Assembly (NCBI RefSeq): GCF_017491605.1 | Contig: NZ_JAFGYY010000014.1 | Span: forward strand, 62,001-126,000 | Length of the DNA stretch: 64,000 nucleotides | Origin: Pseudomonas sp. 30_B | GTDB lineage: Bacteria; Pseudomonadota; Gammaproteobacteria; Pseudomonadales; Pseudomonadaceae | Direction: 5' to 3' | Part shown: in pieces, positions 1 to 8,856 of the stretch | Numbering within the stretch: position 1 is the first letter of the stretch | Layout: each line of letters begins with the position of its first letter | Translations under genes and position numbers: made by a program | Notes under the pieces: generated by a model | Databases searched by the model: none | Seen by the model: the letters and a program-made list of their open reading frames with translations, nothing else | What the model was told of the DNA's origin: nothing

Positions 1-1
1 A

Positions 2-178
2 CAGCCGTACCTCACCGGCGAACAATTCGGCATGGGTGACATTCCGCTGGGCAGCTTCATCTATGCTTGGTTCGAAATGCCCATCGAACGCCCGGCGCAG
101 CCGCATCTCAAAGCCTGGTACGAACGCCTGAAGGCGCGCCCGGCCTACCGCGACGCCGTGATGACCGACCTGACCTGA
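2..178 (+). CDS. Glutathione S-transferase family protein, C-terminal part (5' end outside window)
   Basis: The frame is open from the window edge to a TGA at 176-178, giving the last 58 residues. The segment PYLTGEQFGMGDIPLG followed by the tail KAWYERLKARPAYRDAV is the typical end of the all-alpha C-terminal domain of soluble GSTs, in which the conserved Asp caps the hydrophobic core helix. The GSH-binding thioredoxin-like domain lies outside the window, so the class and substrate cannot be judged. It reads in the same direction as the ABC exporter genes that follow about 100 bases downstream. Confidence 0.8.
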   Translation, partial: QPYLTGEQFGMGDIPLGSFIYAWFEMPIERPAQPHLKAWYERLKARPAYRDAVMTDLT

Positions 179-284
179 ACGCTTGCGCGTGCCCCGGAGG
201 TTGCAATCCTCGCCGCGTGCCCTTATCAAGCAGGCCTTTTTTCAAAGACATGCGTCTTTCCACCGACTTGCAACGGGAATACCC

Positions 285-1217
285 ATGAGTTCCGCGCTGT
301 CCATCCGTCAACTGACGAAGACTTACGGCAACGGCTTCCAGGCCCTCAAGGGCATCGATCTGGACGTCGCCGAAGGCGATTTCTTCGCCCTGCTGGGCCC
401 CAACGGCGCCGGCAAATCCACCACCATCGGCATCCTCTCCACCCTGGTGAACAAGACCAGCGGCACGGTCAACGTGTTCGGCCATGACCTGGACAAGGAT
501 CCGTACGGCCTGAAGCGCTGCCTGGGCGTGGTGCCCCAGGAATTCAACTTCAACCAGTTCGAGAAGGTGTTCGACATCGTCGTCACCCAGGCCGGCTACT
601 ACGGCATCCCCATGAGCGTGGCCAAGGGGCGCGCCGAGAAGTACCTGACCCAGCTGGGCCTGTGGGACAAGCGCAATTCCGCCTCCCGCGAACTCTCCGG
701 CGGCATGAAGCGCCGCCTGATGATCGCCCGCGCGCTGGTGCACGAGCCGCGCCTGTTGATCCTCGACGAACCCACCGCCGGCGTGGACATCGAATTGCGC
801 CGCTCGATGTGGAACTTCCTCACCGAGCTCAACGGCGAAGGCATCAGCATCATCCTCACCACGCACTACCTGGAGGAGGCCGAGCAGCTGTGCCGCAACA
901 TCGCGATCATCGACCACGGCACCATCGTGGAGAACACCAGCATGCGCAAGCTGTTGAACAAGCTGCACGTGGAAACCTTCTACCTCGACCTGAAGGCCAC
1001 GCTGGCCGAAGCGCCGAAGCTTGACGGCTACCCCGTGCGCCTGGTGGATGACCACACCCTGGAAGTGCAGGTGGACAAGGCCATGGGCATCAACGGCCTG
1101 TTCGCCCAGCTCAACGCCCAGGGCCTGGAAGTGCTGAGCCTGCGCAACAAGAGCAATCGCCTGGAGGAGCTGTTCGTGTCGCTGGTGGAGAAGAATCTGT
1201 CGAAGGTGGCCGTATGA
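285..1217 (+). CDS. yadG: ABC-2 type exporter, ATP-binding subunit (YadG-like)
   Basis: This 310-residue cytoplasmic ATPase powers an ABC-2 type exporter. Visible motifs are Walker A GPNGAGKST near residue 40, signature LSGGMKRRL, Walker B LLILDEPTAG and the switch His in LTTHYLEE. The length matches YadG (about 308). The ATG at 285 was chosen because the protein then begins MSSALSIRQLTKTYG, the normal beta-strand start of the family, with GGGAA just upstream; a longer upstream extension would have no family counterpart. The stop overlaps the start of the permease gene by 4 bases (ATGA), so the two are translationally coupled. The exported substrate is unknown. Confidence 0.9.
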   Translation: MSSALSIRQLTKTYGNGFQALKGIDLDVAEGDFFALLGPNGAGKSTTIGILSTLVNKTSGTVNVFGHDLDKDPYGLKRCLGVVPQEFNFNQFEKVFDIVVTQAGYYGIPMSVAKGRAEKYLTQLGLWDKRNSASRELSGGMKRRLMIARALVHEPRLLILDEPTAGVDIELRRSMWNFLTELNGEGISIILTTHYLEEAEQLCRNIAIIDHGTIVENTSMRKLLNKLHVETFYLDLKATLAEAPKLDGYPVRLVDDHTLEVQVDKAMGINGLFAQLNAQGLEVLSLRNKSNRLEELFVSLVEKNLSKVAV

Positions 1218-1993
1218 GCAGCGAACTGCGCGCCAACTGGGTCGCCCTCAACACCATCGTCTACCGCGAAGTCCGCCGTTTCCTGCGTATCTGGCCGCAG
1301 ACCCTGCTGCCGCCGGCGATCACCATGGTTCTGTACTTCGTCATCTTCGGCAATCTGATCGGCCGGCAGATCGGCGACATGGGCGGCTTCACCTACATGC
1401 AGTACATCGTGCCCGGCCTGATCATGATGTCGGTGATCACCAACTCCTACGGCAACGTGGTGTCGAGCTTCTTCGGCAGCAAGTTCCAGCGCAACATCGA
1501 GGAGCTGCTGGTGTCGCCGGTGTCGCCGCACACCATCCTCCTGGGCTTCGTCGCCGGCGGCGTGCTGCGCGGGCTGGCGGTGGGCCTGATCGTCACCCTG
1601 CTGTCGCTGTTCTTCACCGACCTGCAGGTCCATCACATCGGCATCACCGTGCTGGTGGTGCTGCTGACGGCGGCGATCTTCTCCATGGGCGGCTTCGTCA
1701 ACGCGGTGTTCGCGCGCAATTTCGACGACATCTCGATCATCCCGACCTTCGTGCTGACGCCGCTGACCTACCTGGGCGGGGTGTTCTACTCGATCACCCT
1801 GCTGCCGCCGTTCTGGCAGACCGTGTCGCTGGCCAACCCGATCCTGCACATGGTCAATGCCTTCCGTTACGGCATCCTTGGCGTGTCCGACATCCGCATC
1901 GGTACGGCGGTGGTCTTCATGCTGGTGGCGACCGTGGTGCTGTATTTCTTCTGCGTGCGCCTGTTGGTGAGCGGGCGGGGGATGCGGCAGTGA
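1214..1993 (+). CDS. yadH: ABC-2 type exporter, permease subunit (YadH-like)
   Basis: This 259-residue inner-membrane protein has about six hydrophobic segments and the ABC-2 permease pattern, including a YMQYIVPGLIMMSVI segment and the late motif LTYLGGVFYSITLLPPFWQ. The length fits YadH (about 256). It overlaps the ATPase gene by 4 bases and is followed by a strong terminator, so yadGH is a two-gene operon. The substrate is not known for this pair. Confidence 0.9.
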   Translation: MSSELRANWVALNTIVYREVRRFLRIWPQTLLPPAITMVLYFVIFGNLIGRQIGDMGGFTYMQYIVPGLIMMSVITNSYGNVVSSFFGSKFQRNIEELLVSPVSPHTILLGFVAGGVLRGLAVGLIVTLLSLFFTDLQVHHIGITVLVVLLTAAIFSMGGFVNAVFARNFDDISIIPTFVLTPLTYLGGVFYSITLLPPFWQTVSLANPILHMVNAFRYGILGVSDIRIGTAVVFMLVATVVLYFFCVRLLVSGRGMRQ

Positions 1994-2019
1994 TGGCCGT
2001 GTTCCGCTGATGAAGAGAG

Positions 2020-2046
2020 AAGGCCCCGGTTGGGGCCTTTTTCTTT
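2020..2046 (+). terminator. Rho-independent terminator after yadGH
   Basis: AAGGCCCC-GGTT-GGGGCCTT forms an 8-bp stem with a 4-base loop and is followed by TTTTCTTTT. It lies 27 bases after the yadH stop. Confidence 0.85.
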
Positions 2047-2076
2047 TCTGGTATTTCGCGGCGGGTGAGTCCCCCT

Positions 2077-2167
2077 GTAGGAGCGAGCTTGCTCGCGAAC
2101 CGCCCAACGCCGGAGCTGTCGGCGAGTCCGTTCGCGAGCAAGAACTGGGCGTCCCCCTCGCTCCTAC
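2077..2167. repeat. REP-type inverted pair
   Basis: GTAGGAGCGAGCTTGCTCGCGAAC is mirrored about 45 bases later by an arm ending CGCTCCTAC. This is the paired REP arrangement typical of Pseudomonas intergenic spaces. It lies between the convergent yadH and copS genes. Confidence 0.8.
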
Positions 2168-2175
2168 GAAAAGCG

Positions 2176-3492
2176 CTATTGCGGAAACTCGATGATGAAC
2201 CGCGTCCACCCATCCGCCGACTCGCAACGAATCTCCCCGCCGTGGGCCCGCACGATCGACCTGCAGATCGCCAGCCCCAACCCGGCATGTTCGCCTTGGC
2301 CTTCGCGGCGGGCCGGGTCGGCGCGGTAGAAACGATCGAAAAGGCGCGACAGGCGCTCGGCGGGAATTTCCCGGCCGGGGTTTTCCACGCTCAGGCGCCC
2401 AGGCTCCAGACGCACGCGAATCTGCTCGCCCTCCGGCGTAAAGCGCAGGGCGTTGTCCAGCAGATTGGCCAGCACCCGCCGCAGCAGGGCACGGTCGCCC
2501 TGTACCCGAAGCTCGCCGCTGCGCTCCAGGCGGATCGCGTTTTCCTCCGCGAGCGGCCCGTAGAACTCCAGCAACTGGTCCACTTCAGCGGCCAGCTCCA
2601 GTGGTTGGCTGCTGGGGGTGAGCAGGCCGTGGTCGGCCTTGGCCAGGAACAGCATGTCATTGACCATCGCGGTCAGCCGCTCCAGCTCTTCCAGGTTGCC
2701 GTGCAACGCCTCGCGGTACTCTTCCAGGCCGCGCGAGCGCGACAGCACCACCTGGGTCTGGGTCAGCAGCCCGGTCAGCGGGGTGCGCAGCTCATGGGCG
2801 ATATCGGCGGAGAAGGCCGACAGCCGCTGGAAGGCTTCCTCCAGCCGCGCCAGCATGGCATTCAGCTCGCCGGCGAGGCCGCGCAGCTCCTGGGGCATCT
2901 GCTCGGCGTCCAGACGGGTGGTCAGCGAGTGCGCCGAGACCTTTGCGGCGACTTCGCTCATGCGCCGCAACGGACGCAGGCTGCTGCGCGCCGCCCAGGC
3001 ACCGAGCAGCGCGGTGGCCAGCGCCGAGAGGCTCATGGTCAGCCAGATCAGCTGCTGCATGCGTTGCAGGAAGTGCTGGTGGTGGGTGATGTCCAGCACC
3101 AGGGTCAGCTGCGGGCCGTTCGGCAGCCGGGCGCCCAGCGGCGCCTGAAGTTCGCGGAAGGCGGGCGGGCTCTCGGGCATGACCATCGCCGGCATCTGCT
3201 CGAACCACGGCTGGCCGTCGGCGCCCTTCAGGCGCAGACCCAGGTCGGGGTGGCGCTCCAGTTCCCGGCGCAGCTCGGCGACATGCGGCTGCAACTGCGT
3301 GGGGCTGGTCACGTCGGCGAGGGTGTCGCGGAAGATCGCCAGCTTGCCAGACATTACCTGGAGGTCCAGTTCGACGAAGTGCGCCTCGCTGGCGCGACTG
3401 AAAACGATCCCCGCCAGCAGCGAGACGGCGGCGGTGCAGGCGGCGAACAGCAGGCTCAGGCGTACGCCCAGGGAGAGGCGGGCGCTCAGCAT
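2176..3492 (-). CDS. copS: Heavy-metal sensor histidine kinase CopS
   Basis: This 438-residue inner-membrane sensor kinase is predicted to detect periplasmic copper and phosphorylate CopR. An N-terminal membrane segment follows MLSARLSLGVRLSLLF, then a periplasmic loop of about 130 residues, a second membrane segment, and a HAMP-like region. The H box is FSADIAHELRTPLTG, the N box NLLDNALRFTPEG, then LFDRFYRADPARR and the G2 box GLGLAICRSIV. The G1 box reads VENPG rather than DxGxG, as in other metal-sensing kinases. The ATG at 3492 overlaps the copR stop by 7 bases, so copRS is a coupled operon; longer starts lie inside copR and were rejected. Confidence 0.9.
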   Translation of the reverse strand: MLSARLSLGVRLSLLFAACTAAVSLLAGIVFSRASEAHFVELDLQVMSGKLAIFRDTLADVTSPTQLQPHVAELRRELERHPDLGLRLKGADGQPWFEQMPAMVMPESPPAFRELQAPLGARLPNGPQLTLVLDITHHQHFLQRMQQLIWLTMSLSALATALLGAWAARSSLRPLRRMSEVAAKVSAHSLTTRLDAEQMPQELRGLAGELNAMLARLEEAFQRLSAFSADIAHELRTPLTGLLTQTQVVLSRSRGLEEYREALHGNLEELERLTAMVNDMLFLAKADHGLLTPSSQPLELAAEVDQLLEFYGPLAEENAIRLERSGELRVQGDRALLRRVLANLLDNALRFTPEGEQIRVRLEPGRLSVENPGREIPAERLSRLFDRFYRADPARREGQGEHAGLGLAICRSIVRAHGGEIRCESADGWTRFIIEFPQ

Positions 3493-4169
3493 GGGTCGCG
3501 TTCCTCCAGCACGTAGCCCATGCCGCGCACGGTGTGGATCAGGCGTTGCGGGAAGTCGTCGTCGACCTTGGCGCGCAGGCGGCGGATGGCGACTTCGATG
3601 ACGTTGGTATCGCTGTCGAAGTTCATGTCCCACACCTGGGAGGCGATCAGCGACTTGGGCAGCACCTCGCCGCTGCGGCGCAGCAGCAGTTCCAGCAGGG
3701 CGAACTCCTTGGCGGTCAGGTCGATGCGCTTGCCGGCGCGCTGGACGCGGCGACGCAGCAGGTCCAGCTCTAGGTCGGCCAGTTGCAGGGTGGTTTCCTG
3801 CAACTGCTGGCCGCCGCGGCGCAGCAGGGTGCGCACCCGCGCCAGCAGTTCGACGAAGGCGAAGGGCTTCACCAGGTAATCGTCGGCGCCTTGCTCCAGG
3901 CCGCGCACGCGGTCTTCCACCGAGTCGCGCGCGGTGAGGAACAGCACCGGCACCGCGCTGCCGGTCTGGCGCACGGCCTGGAGGATCTGCCAGCCGTCGC
4001 GGCCGGGCAGCATCACATCGAGGATCAGCAGGTCATGCTCGCCGGAGAGTGCCAGTTGCAGGCCGTCGTCGCCGTCCTGGCAGAGGTCCACGGCGAAGCC
4101 GGCTTCGCTCAGGCCCTGCTGCAGGTACTGGCCGATGCGGGGTTCGTCTTCGACGATCAGGAGTTTCAT
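3486..4169 (-). CDS. copR: Copper response regulator CopR (OmpR family)
   Basis: This 227-residue DNA-binding regulator has a receiver domain (KLLIVEDE, phospho-acceptor Asp in LLILDVMLPGRDGW, conserved Lys in YLVKPF) and an OmpR/PhoB winged helix that ends with the usual HTVRGMGYVLEE. The start at 4169 gives the canonical MKLLIVEDE N-terminus; an ATG six codons earlier is possible. It is divergent from the cupredoxin-copA-copB genes, and a candidate CopR box lies between them, so it probably activates both directions when copper is in excess. Confidence 0.9.
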   Translation of the reverse strand: MKLLIVEDEPRIGQYLQQGLSEAGFAVDLCQDGDDGLQLALSGEHDLLILDVMLPGRDGWQILQAVRQTGSAVPVLFLTARDSVEDRVRGLEQGADDYLVKPFAFVELLARVRTLLRRGGQQLQETTLQLADLELDLLRRRVQRAGKRIDLTAKEFALLELLLRRSGEVLPKSLIASQVWDMNFDSDTNVIEVAIRRLRAKVDDDFPQRLIHTVRGMGYVLEERDPC

Positions 4170-4431
4170 CTCGGGGTATCCATTCATGCGCCAATGGCGC
4201 CGCTGTCGACAGGGTAATCACTGTGTCCGCGCGCTGACAGCCGGGGCCGCGCTGACTGCGGGTTCATTCACCGCCCGCCGCCGTTGCCGCCACGCGGCGG
4301 GCTTTCTTCGTCGCCTTTATAAACCGGCCAGCCGGAAAGGGTGCGAAGCTGACAGAACTGTAATCTTCCCGACAGCCAGGCGGCAGGCGTGGAAAGCGAG
4401 GATGGGTAAAACCCAATCGAGGAATTGCGAT
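4170..4431. promoter_or_regulatory. copR / cupredoxin divergent control region with a candidate CopR box
   Basis: The 262-base spacer contains CTGACAGAACTGTAAT at 4349-4364, a direct-repeat-like TGACAG/TGTAAT element of the kind bound by CopR/CusR-family regulators. A perfect CTGTCGACAG palindrome lies at 4203-4212. No small gene comparable to ptrA, which I recall at this position in PAO1, was seen. The box is about 68 bases upstream of the cupredoxin ATG. Confidence 0.6.
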
Positions 4432-4983
4432 ATGTCCCTGCGTCTTCTGTTCTGCGCTTCCGCCATGGCCCTCGCCGCGAGCTTCAGCCTGCCGGTCCTG
4501 GCCGACGCCGCACATGGCTTCGACTTCGGCAAGCCAGCCAAGGCCGCCCAGGCCAGCCGTACCGTTGAGATCAAGCTGGGGGACATGTTCTTCGAGCCGG
4601 ACAGCGTCGAGGTCAAGGCCGGCGAAACCGTGCGCTTCGTCATCCGCAACACGGGCAGCCTGCTGCATGAATTCAACCTGGGCAGCGCGGCGATGCATGC
4701 TGCCCACCAGAAGGAAATGCAGCAGATGATGGACTCCGGGATGCTCACCCCCACCGGCATGCAGCACGACATGAGCAAGATGGACCACAGCAAGATGGGC
4801 CACGGCGACATGCCGATGGGCCAGATGATGAAGCACGACGACCCCAACACCGTGCTGGTCGAGCCGGGCAAGACCGCCGAACTGACCTGGACCTTCAGCA
4901 AGGCCGCCAGCCTGGAGTTCGCCTGCAACATTCCGGGCCACTACCAGGCCGGCATGGTCGGCAAGCTGACCGTCAAGCCCTGA
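4432..4983 (+). CDS. Periplasmic cupredoxin-like copper protein
   Basis: This 183-residue secreted protein has a Sec signal (MSLRLLFCASAMALAASFS, cleavage after ADA) and a cupredoxin fold. The type-1 copper ligands are visible: His in LLHEFN, then Cys, His and Met in FACNIPGHYQAGM. Between the first His and the Cys is a Met/His-rich insert (about residues 83-145: repeated MSKMDHSKMGHGDM-like units), which would bind further Cu(I). It is the first gene of the copper operon, 15 bases before copA, and probably carries or buffers periplasmic copper. GAGGAATTGCGAT gives a ribosome site for the ATG at 4432. Confidence 0.88.
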   Translation: MSLRLLFCASAMALAASFSLPVLADAAHGFDFGKPAKAAQASRTVEIKLGDMFFEPDSVEVKAGETVRFVIRNTGSLLHEFNLGSAAMHAAHQKEMQQMMDSGMLTPTGMQHDMSKMDHSKMGHGDMPMGQMMKHDDPNTVLVEPGKTAELTWTFSKAASLEFACNIPGHYQAGMVGKLTVKP

Positions 4984-4998
4984 GCCGGGAGAGTCGCG

Positions 4999-6708
4999 AT
5001 GATCCGCGCAAGGAGTTGGGCGCTGGGGGCGCTGCTGCTCGCACCGCTGGCGGTGCAGGCGGGCGTGTATGAACTGACGATCGGCGAGGGCGAGCTGAAG
5101 CTGTCCGACGGGCCCCGCAAGGCGCTCACGGTGAACGGCCGGACGCCCGCGCCGGAGCTGCGCTTCAAGGAGGGCGAGGACGTCGAGCTGCGCGTCACCA
5201 ACACCCTCGACCGCGATACCTCGCTGCATTGGCACGGGCTGATCCTGCCCTATACCCAGGATGGCGTGCCGGGCATCAGCTTCCCCGGCATCAAGCCCGG
5301 CCAGACCTTCACCTACCGCTTCACGGTGAAGCAGTCGGGCACCTACTGGTACCACGCCCACAGCGACTTCCAGGAAATCGAGGGGTTGTACGGCCCGCTG
5401 GTGATCGAGCCGAAAGCGCGCGAGCCGTACCGCTACGACCGCGAATACACCCTGCTGCTGGCGGATTGGCACGACACCAGGCCGGAAACCGTGTTCGCCA
5501 ACCTGAAGAAGCAGAGCGACTACTACAACCGCAACCAGCGCACCCTTGGCGACTTCATCGCCGACTCCAGCGCCAATGGCTTCATGGCGACCCTGCGCGA
5601 CCGCCTGGACTGGGGCGGCATGCGCATGGCGCCGACGGACATCGCCGACATCGCCGGCTTCCGCTTCCTGGTCAACGGCCAGGACCCCGAGCAGAACTGG
5701 AGCGGGCTGTTCAAGCCGGGCGAGCGGGTGCGCCTGCGGATCATCAACGGTTCGGGCATGAGCTACTTCGACCTGCGCATCCCCGGCCTGAAGATGACCG
5801 TGGTGCAGGCTGACGGCAACGACGTGCAGCCGGTGACGGTGGACGAGTTGCGCATCGCGGTGGCCGAGACCTACGACGTGATCGTGCAGCCGCAGGAAGA
5901 CCGCGCCTACACCTTCTTCGCCGAGGCCATGGACCGCAGCGGCTACGCCCGTGCCACCCTGGCGCCGCGTGCCGGCATGCAGGGCGAGATTCCGCCGCTG
6001 CGCGAACGGCCGCTGCTGACCATGGCGGACATGGGGATGAACCATGAAGGCATGGATCACAGCAGCATGGCGATGCCGGGGCAGGGTGCTGATTCGAAAG
6101 CGTCGGGCATGGCCGGGATGGATCACTCCAGCATGGCGGGAATGGATCACTCGAAGATGCAGGGTATGGACCATTCGCAGATGGCCGGCATGGATCACTC
6201 GGCCATGGCCGCGCTGAGGTCCGACTACGCCCCCGGCAGCGGCCTGACGCCGCAACCGGCCGAGCCGGGCAACCGCCTGCTGGTCTACGCGGACCTGAAA
6301 GCCATGCGCCCCTACGCCGACTACCGCGCGCCGGACCGCACCATTGAGTTCCGCCTGACCGGCAACATGGAGCGCTACTTCTGGTCCATCGACGGCAAGA
6401 AGTACTCCGAGGCCGAGCCGGTCCGCCTGACCTATGGCGAGCGGGTGCGCATCCGCTTCGTCAACGACACCATGATGACCCACCCCATGCACCTGCACGG
6501 CATGTGGATGCAGCTGGACAAGGGCAACGGCCGCTTCAACCCGCTCAAGCACGTGGTCAGCGTGGCGCCGGGCAGCACCCTGGACGTCGATGTGCCCGCC
6601 GACGCGCTGGGGGAGTGGGCCTTCCACTGCCACCTGATCTACCACATGGCCGCCGGCATGATGCGCAAGGTCGTCGTCGAGCCGGCACCCGCCAGCGCCA
6701 GCCTCTGA
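4999..6708 (+). CDS. copA: Copper-resistance multicopper oxidase CopA/PcoA
   Basis: This 569-residue periplasmic multicopper oxidase is expected to oxidise Cu(I) and sequester copper. All four copper motifs are present: HWHG (about residue 78), YWYHAHSDF, HPMHLHG and the C-terminal HCHLIYHMAAGMM with the type-1 Cys. A Met/His block of MDHS-M repeats lies at about residues 345-410. The N-terminus MIRARSWALGALLLAPLAVQA looks like an ordinary Sec signal and has no twin-arginine motif, whereas most CopA proteins use Tat. copB starts 10 bases downstream. Confidence 0.92.
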   Translation: MIRARSWALGALLLAPLAVQAGVYELTIGEGELKLSDGPRKALTVNGRTPAPELRFKEGEDVELRVTNTLDRDTSLHWHGLILPYTQDGVPGISFPGIKPGQTFTYRFTVKQSGTYWYHAHSDFQEIEGLYGPLVIEPKAREPYRYDREYTLLLADWHDTRPETVFANLKKQSDYYNRNQRTLGDFIADSSANGFMATLRDRLDWGGMRMAPTDIADIAGFRFLVNGQDPEQNWSGLFKPGERVRLRIINGSGMSYFDLRIPGLKMTVVQADGNDVQPVTVDELRIAVAETYDVIVQPQEDRAYTFFAEAMDRSGYARATLAPRAGMQGEIPPLRERPLLTMADMGMNHEGMDHSSMAMPGQGADSKASGMAGMDHSSMAGMDHSKMQGMDHSQMAGMDHSAMAALRSDYAPGSGLTPQPAEPGNRLLVYADLKAMRPYADYRAPDRTIEFRLTGNMERYFWSIDGKKYSEAEPVRLTYGERVRIRFVNDTMMTHPMHLHGMWMQLDKGNGRFNPLKHVVSVAPGSTLDVDVPADALGEWAFHCHLIYHMAAGMMRKVVVEPAPASASL

Positions 6709-6717
6709 GGAACTGCC

Positions 6718-7425
6718 ATGAAACGCATAGCAACGGTGGCCTGCGCGGCGACCCTGGGCCTGGCCTTGCCCGCTGAAAGTGCCGAGATGGACGACATGCC
6801 CATGGGCTCGCTGCTGATCCAGCGCCTGGAAAGCCGCTTCCACGGCAACGACCAGGCGCTGGGCTGGGAGGCCCAGGGTTGGTACGGCACCGATTACCAG
6901 AAGTTGCGCCTGAAACTGGAGGGTGAGCGTGACGCCGGCGGCCCGACCACCGACAACGAAATGCAGCTGGTCTTTCAGCGCCTGATCGGCGACTTCTGGG
7001 ACTGGCAGGCGGGTGTGCGCTACGACGACCAGCCGGGGCCGTCGCGCACCTACGCGGTCCTCGGTTTCCAGGGGCTGGCGCCGCAGTGGTTCGAGGTGGA
7101 TGCCAACCTGTTCCTCAGCGAGCGCGGTGATCCGTCGCTGCGGCTGGAGACCGAGTACGAGCTGCTGCTCACCCAGCAACTGATCCTGCAGCCATCGCTG
7201 GAGTACAACCTGGCGCTGGCCGATGACCGGGACATCGGCGTGGGGGCCGGCGGCAGCGAGTTGGAAGCCGGATTGCGCCTGCGTTACGAGGTGCGCCGGG
7301 AGTTCGCGCCCTATGTCGGCTACGTCTGGAACAAGACCTACGGCCGCAGCGGCGACATCGCCCGCGCGGAAGGCGAGGTCGACGAGGAGGGCTACTGGGT
7401 CGCGGGTGTGCGGATGTGGTTCTGA
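6718..7425 (+). CDS. copB: Copper-resistance outer-membrane protein CopB/PcoB
   Basis: This 235-residue protein has a signal peptide (MKRIATVACAATLGLALPAESA) followed by alternating beta strands typical of the CopB outer-membrane barrel, ending VAGVRMWF with the terminal aromatic residue of barrel proteins. The Met-rich N-terminal stretch seen in longer CopB proteins is reduced here to EMDDMPMG. It is the last gene of the copper operon; copC and copD do not follow. It probably acts with CopA to bind or release copper at the outer membrane. Confidence 0.88.
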   Translation: MKRIATVACAATLGLALPAESAEMDDMPMGSLLIQRLESRFHGNDQALGWEAQGWYGTDYQKLRLKLEGERDAGGPTTDNEMQLVFQRLIGDFWDWQAGVRYDDQPGPSRTYAVLGFQGLAPQWFEVDANLFLSERGDPSLRLETEYELLLTQQLILQPSLEYNLALADDRDIGVGAGGSELEAGLRLRYEVRREFAPYVGYVWNKTYGRSGDIARAEGEVDEEGYWVAGVRMWF

Positions 7426-7943
7426 TGCGCGGTCTCGCTCCCGTAGGAGCAACTGTCTTTTCCTGGATAAGCCTGTGCTTGTGCTTCCCCCTCACCCCAG
7501 CCCTCTCCCTCAGGGAGAGGGGGCAGATTGTGCCGGTTGACGCCATGGTTTCATCCTGCACCGAACGGTCCCCTCTCCCCTTGGGAGAGGGTTAGGGTGA
7601 GGGCCGATCAGGGAGCGGAACTCACAGGTGGGAGCGGATCTTTTCCGCGATCCGGCCGATTAGGCCGGTGCCATTCGCGGACAAGGTCCGCCTCTGCAGG
7701 GGCATGGAGCACGCTTGCTCTTGTAGGAGCGGACTCTGTCCGCGATTGGCTGGCCGTGCTCCCTGGTTGGCTGGAGCGGCGGTTAAACGATCGAGGACGG
7801 AGTCCGCTCCTACGGGAAATCACCTGACGCGGCGGCAGGTGCGGCACCCGGCTCGTCCGCCGCCTGCTGAAAGGACCGGCGAATTTGTATACACTCGCCG
7901 CCTCGCGCCACTGCCCGCATCGCCGATCCAGCAGGTCCCTCAC
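7426..7943. repeat. copB-queF spacer with two palindromic repeat pairs
   Basis: This 518-base stretch holds no credible gene. At 7486-7603 there is an inverted pair, CCCTCACCCCAGCCCTCTCC and its mirror, each arm with its own small hairpin (CTCTCCCTCAGGGAGAG). At 7723-7813 lies a REP pair: GTAGGAGCGGACTCTGTCCG and its complement ending CGCTCCTAC. A half REP starts at 7444. The queF promoter must lie in the last 100 bases, where TTTGTATACACT (7884-7895) could supply a -10. Confidence 0.7.
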
Positions 7944-8774
7944 ATGCACCATCCCGCCGAACACTCGCCGCTGGGCAAATCCAGCGAATACGTCTCCACC
8001 TATGCGCCGGAGCTGCTGTTCCCGATCTCCCGCACCACCAAGTGGGCGGAACTGGGCCTGACCGCAGATACCCTGCCGTACCAGGGGGTTGACCTGTGGA
8101 ACTGCTACGAGCTGTCCTGGCTGACGGCCTCGGGCAAGCCGGTGGTGGCCATCGGCGAGTTCGCGATTCCGGCGCAGTCGCCGAACATCATCGAATCCAA
8201 GTCCTTCAAGCTCTACCTCAACTCGCTGAACCAGACCGCCTTCGACAGCGCCGATGCCGTGCGCGCGGTGATGGAGCGCGACCTGTCCGCCGCCGCTGGC
8301 GCGCAGGTGGGTGTGCGTGTGCGTAGCCTGGATGAGGTGGCGAACGAGGGCGTGGCCGTCATCGAAGGCACCTGCGTCGACGATCTGGACGTCGCGGTAG
8401 AGAGCTACGACCATCCACGCCCGGAGCTGCTGCGCTGCGACGACACCCGCCGTGTCGACGAAGTGCTCTACAGCCACCTGCTGAAATCCAACTGCCCGGT
8501 CACCGGCCAGCCGGACTGGGGCACGCTGGTGGTCGAGTACAGCGGCCCGGCGCTGGATGCCGCGAGCCTGCTGGCCTACGTGGTTTCCTTCCGCCAGCAC
8601 CAGGACTTCCACGAGCAGTGCGTCGAGCGCATCTACCTCGACCTGCAGCGCCTGCTGCAGCCGGCCCATCTGACCGTCTACGCGCGCTACGTGCGCCGTG
8701 GCGGGCTGGACATCAATCCCTACCGCAGCAGCGCCGCCGTGCAGCCGGACAACCGCCGGCTGGTGCGTCAGTAA
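7944..8774 (+). CDS. queF: NADPH-dependent 7-cyano-7-deazaguanine reductase QueF
   Basis: This 276-residue enzyme reduces preQ0 to preQ1 in queuosine synthesis. It is the long two-module type. The substrate/NADPH motif ESKSFKLYLNSLNQT is in the first half, and the second module carries the nucleophilic Cys in LLKSNCPVTGQPDWG and the later FHEQCVERIY. The ATG at 7944 gives MHHPAEHSPLGK, the usual N-terminus. It reads toward a bidirectional terminator shared with the convergent DUF4404 gene. Confidence 0.95.
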   Translation: MHHPAEHSPLGKSSEYVSTYAPELLFPISRTTKWAELGLTADTLPYQGVDLWNCYELSWLTASGKPVVAIGEFAIPAQSPNIIESKSFKLYLNSLNQTAFDSADAVRAVMERDLSAAAGAQVGVRVRSLDEVANEGVAVIEGTCVDDLDVAVESYDHPRPELLRCDDTRRVDEVLYSHLLKSNCPVTGQPDWGTLVVEYSGPALDAASLLAYVVSFRQHQDFHEQCVERIYLDLQRLLQPAHLTVYARYVRRGGLDINPYRSSAAVQPDNRRLVRQ

Positions 8775-8799
8775 GCAACAGCGCGTCAGTAAAACGCAG

Positions 8800-8835
8800 A
8801 TACGAAAAACCCGGCCTTGGCCGGGTTTTTCGTAT
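8800..8835. terminator. Bidirectional terminator between queF and the DUF4404 gene
   Basis: ATACGAAAAACCCGGCC and its complement form a 17-bp perfect stem with a TT centre. The run of T on one side and A on the other lets it serve both convergent genes. Confidence 0.9.
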
Positions 8836-8856
8836 CTGGAGCTGGGGAAGCAGGAC

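Noticed and set aside
4170..4431. A ptrA-like small gene between copR and the cupredoxin gene
   Set aside because: I recall such a gene at this place in PAO1, but no short frame here has a signal peptide or a suitable composition.
4264..7452. 1062-codon open frame on the minus strand opposite the copper operon
   Set aside because: It is antisense to three well-supported genes, is rich in His, Gly and Ala as expected for a shadow frame in GC-rich DNA, and has no recognisable domain or ribosome site.
7885..7894. TTGTATACAC upstream of queF as a member of the purine palindrome set
   Set aside because: It matches 9 of 10 bases, but the match is asymmetric, the gene is not in purine degradation, and TATAC there is well placed to be an ordinary -10 hexamer. 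Kept only as a possible site.
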